Assembly (NCBI GenBank): GCA_947165505.1
Contig: CAMVAT010000018.1
Coordinates: 1 to 64,000 of the forward strand
DNA length: 64,000 nt
Source: an uncultured Prevotellaceae bacterium
Lineage (GTDB): Bacteria; Bacteroidota; Bacteroidia; Bacteroidales; Bacteroidaceae
Direction of reading: 5' to 3'
Below are positions 61,760-64,000 of this stretch, one piece after another. Under the pieces are notes generated by a model, which saw only the letters and a program-made list of their open reading frames with translations, was not told where the DNA came from and ran no database searches. Positions within the stretch are counted from its first letter, which is position 1. Each line of letters starts with the position of its first letter. The translations under genes were made by a program, and so were the position numbers.

Positions 61760-64000
61760 ATGAAGAATGCGTCTGTAGCCACAACCCCCCGTAAAGTGCC
61801 CGTAGCCGCTAATACGGGTAAAGTGCCCGTGGCCGCTATCTGTTTCCCCTCCTTTGGAAAAGGAGGGGTAGGGGTGGTTTGTCAAAAAATGTTCGACCGC
61901 TTTAGAAAAATAAGGTTAGGACCTTGTTTCACATACCACCCCCGGCCCCTCCTTTGGAAAAGGAGGGGAGTAGTTACTCCCGCGCTGACAAGTAGTTACT
62001 CCCGCGCTGGCGGTAGCACAGAGAATGTGCCCGTGGCCGCTAATACGGGTAAAGTACCCGTGGCCGCTAATACGGGTAAAGTACCCGTGGCCGCTAATAC
62101 GGGTAAAGTGCACGTGGCCGCTATCTGTTTCCCCTCCTTTGGAAAAGGAGGGGTAGGGGTGGTTTGTCAAAAAATGTTCGACCGCTTTAGAAAAATAAGG
62201 TTAGGACCTTGTTTCACATACCACCCCCGGCCCCTCCTTTGGAAAAGGAGGGGAGTAGTCAGGCTCTTGAGCATCTTCCTCACCGTCGTGCTGTTATCAG
62301 CGGTGGCCCCTCAAGTCAAGGCACAGGGGGCGCTGACGGCGCGCTATAACATGGAGGCCATCGACCTGGACGCAGGACTGCCCCATAACCATGTGAACCA
62401 GATCTTCGCCGACAGCCAAGGCTTTATCTGGATCTCAACCTACGGTGGGGGTGCCGTCAGGTACGACGGGTATGTCATGGTGAAACCCGTGAGCAGCCGC
62501 CCAACCGATGTGGCCAGCAACTCGTGCCGCGCCTTCGCCGAAGACCCCTGCCAGCGCTTGTGGGTAGCCTACGACGAGCAGACAGCCGTCATCAACCTGC
62601 TGTCGATGGACTATGTGACACCCGTGTATGGAGACGGCGACATCAGCCGCCAACTGGCACGCCCCTCGGTCAAAGTCTATGCCGACACCCAAGGAGGCAT
62701 CTGGCAGGTGACGCGCGACAGCATCTACCGATACACGTTCGCCGACAACGGCAGCATCGACCATATCAGCACCTGCCACTACCGGGGCAACACCCCCGAC
62801 ATCACCCTGATCGACGTGGAACAGAACGGCACCGTGTGGATCAATATCGACAACGGACTGTACCGGCTCGCAGAGGCAGGCAGTCAGCTGGTGCGCAAAG
62901 ACCTGCCACCCGCCACCCGACAGTTGGACGGACTGTATGTGACCGACCTGCTCAAGCGCGACAACACCGTATGGATAGCCACCAACCTGGGACTCTACGC
63001 CTACAACCAATACGACAGCTCGCTCAAGGCATACCGGCACACCGCCGACCTCGCGTCGCTCTCGCATGACTTCTGCACCTCGCTCGCCATCGCCCCTGAC
63101 GGGCGGCTCATGATCGGCACGCTGCGCGGCATCAACGTCATCGACGAGGCACAAGGCAACTTCCTGCACTGGGACACCTCGTCGCCCGAGAAACCGCTCA
63201 CCAGCGACTTCGTCAACTGCCTGCTCGTGCGCGACGGACAAGCATGGATAGGCACACAGACAGCCGGTGTGGTCAAACTGTCGCCACAACCCCTTATCCT
63301 CAGACAGTACCAGCACGACCCCCACACCCCCTCCTCGCTCTCGGCCAACCCCGTCAACGCGATGTATGTAGCGCCCGACGGCACCCTGTGGGCCGGCACC
63401 GTCGAGGGCGGACTCAACCGCAGGGCACCCGACGGCACCTTCGCACACTGGACCACACACAACTCCAGCCTCTCGCACAACGCCGTATCGGTGCTCGCAC
63501 CCGACAACAAAGGACAACTGTGGATCGGCACATGGGGCGGCGGACTCAACTGCGTAAGTCTGACAGCCCCCCACACCGTGCGGCACATCGACATGCCCCC
63601 TGAGATGAGACCCCTCACCGAATACCTCGGTTCGCTGGCCTACGACACCATCAACGAGATACTCTGGATAGGGTCTAACGACGGCATCTTTTATTACGAC
63701 CCCGCCGACGGCACCCTGCACGACCCCTTCGACGGCAACCGCGACATACGTGGGTGCATAGGCGCCTATATCGACAAAGACGGACAACTGTGGATGGGAT
63801 GCCTCACCGGCGTCTGTGCCATCGACCTGCACTCCAAGAAAAATGCCGACGGCCATGTCAAGTGGCGATGGCTCTATCATAAACTCGACCACCCTCACTC
63901 GAATGTGGTCGATAAGATCTGTTGCTTCTGCGAGACGAAAGACGGCACCCTCTGGCTCGGCTCCAACGGCTACGGACTCTACCGGCGTGTCGTTGACCCC
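61760..64000 (+). CDS. propeller-type sensor regulator (5' part) with repeat-encoded N-terminus
   Basis: The frame is open from ATG 61760 to the window end (747 codons) and continues past it. The first 166 codons are encoded by repeat copies 2 and 3 and their linkers (PVAANTGKVP, FPSFGKGGVG, MFDRFRKIRLGPCFTYH). They lead into the hydrophobic signal-like segment VRLLSIFLTVVLLSAVAP at about 62258. The rest is a two-component-regulator propeller sensor with repeated blades (QIFADSQGFIWISTYGG, LDGLYVTDLLKRDNTVWIATN, GQLWIGTWGG). Such sensors usually continue into a histidine kinase and an AraC domain, which are out of view. Other possible starts are ATG 61889, ATG 62174 or a TTG near 62267; I favour 61760 for its length and MKN start but am not sure. 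Confidence 0.75.
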   Translation, partial: MKNASVATTPRKVPVAANTGKVPVAAICFPSFGKGGVGVVCQKMFDRFRKIRLGPCFTYHPRPLLWKRRGVVTPALTSSYSRAGGSTENVPVAANTGKVPVAANTGKVPVAANTGKVHVAAICFPSFGKGGVGVVCQKMFDRFRKIRLGPCFTYHPRPLLWKRRGVVRLLSIFLTVVLLSAVAPQVKAQGALTARYNMEAIDLDAGLPHNHVNQIFADSQGFIWISTYGGGAVRYDGYVMVKPVSSRPTDVASNSCRAFAEDPCQRLWVAYDEQTAVINLLSMDYVTPVYGDGDISRQLARPSVKVYADTQGGIWQVTRDSIYRYTFADNGSIDHISTCHYRGNTPDITLIDVEQNGTVWINIDNGLYRLAEAGSQLVRKDLPPATRQLDGLYVTDLLKRDNTVWIATNLGLYAYNQYDSSLKAYRHTADLASLSHDFCTSLAIAPDGRLMIGTLRGINVIDEAQGNFLHWDTSSPEKPLTSDFVNCLLVRDGQAWIGTQTAGVVKLSPQPLILRQYQHDPHTPSSLSANPVNAMYVAPDGTLWAGTVEGGLNRRAPDGTFAHWTTHNSSLSHNAVSVLAPDNKGQLWIGTWGGGLNCVSLTAPHTVRHIDMPPEMRPLTEYLGSLAYDTINEILWIGSNDGIFYYDPADGTLHDPFDGNRDIRGCIGAYIDKDGQLWMGCLTGVCAIDLHSKKNADGHVKWRWLYHKLDHPHSNVVDKICCFCETKDGTLWLGSNGYGLYRRVVDP
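61842..62011. repeat. 170-bp repeat with inverted arms, copy 2
   Basis: This copy is identical to 61124-61293 and is in frame with the sensor. It follows the DUF559 gene. Confidence 0.9.
62127..62259. repeat. 170-bp repeat, truncated copy 3
   Basis: This copy stops after GGAGTAGT, where the sensor's signal peptide begins. The missing 3' end (TACTCCCGCGCTG units) suggests that the repeat met the signal-peptide codons at this junction. Confidence 0.9.

Overview
The window looks like a chromosome segment of a Prevotella-like member of the Bacteroidales. The evidence is the many TAnnTTTG-type -7 promoter boxes, a fused SecDF, a TonB-type outer-membrane barrel with a carboxypeptidase-like N-terminus, C-terminal secretion-like tails on exported proteins, hybrid/AraC regulators with TPR or propeller sensor domains, and glycan-degrading enzymes. 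Coding DNA is GC-rich, so most long opposite-strand reading frames are shadows.

Layout. 0-2 kb: the pectin-catabolism genes kduD (cut by the window edge) and kduI on the minus strand, split by a GxxExxY nuclease-fold gene in inverted repeats. 2-8 kb: HU, rhomboid protease, membrane endonuclease/phosphatase, secDF, tRNA-Arg(CCU). 8-16.4 kb: outer-membrane receptor, GH3 glycosidase, single-chain MmeI-like restriction-modification enzyme. 16.4-26 kb: metG, a small exported protein, a one-module NRPS (C-A-T-reductase) and a PepD-type dipeptidase. 26-32.5 kb: a secreted protein, a TPR-AraC membrane regulator and a PL9 pectate lyase. 32.7-52.7 kb: a six-gene minus-strand cluster built around a protein of about 2,980 residues, with a barrel, an FN3 protein, Ig-like proteins and lipoproteins. 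52.8-57.5 kb: a small gene, a TPR hybrid histidine kinase and a small barrel protein. 57.6-64 kb: GH26 mannanase, polysaccharide deacetylase, GT2 glycosyltransferase, DUF559 protein and the start of a propeller sensor.

The most unusual signal is not one gene. The segment is full of short repeat families: degenerate tandem arrays of 7-11 bp units, a GGACAGGGC palindrome pair (six copies), a 170-bp inverted-arm repeat (three copies) and 9-bp CCGGA arrays. Some lie between genes, but many are read in frame inside genes: four blocks in the NRPS, Gly-X-X linkers in a regulator and in the giant protein, and the regions before the signal peptides of two lipoproteins and the 3' sensor. In the NRPS the repeat modules recur in the same order and take up about a fifth of the protein. 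Two small PD-(D/E)XK-fold genes, GxxExxY and DUF559, each sit inside repeats.

Functionally, the segment suggests a plant-polysaccharide degrader (PL9 plus KduI/KduD for pectin, GH26 for mannan, GH3 for xylo- or gluco-oligosaccharides). It also has an orphan reductive-release NRPS and a large surface-protein cluster of unknown role. All functions are read from motifs by eye; no database search was run.
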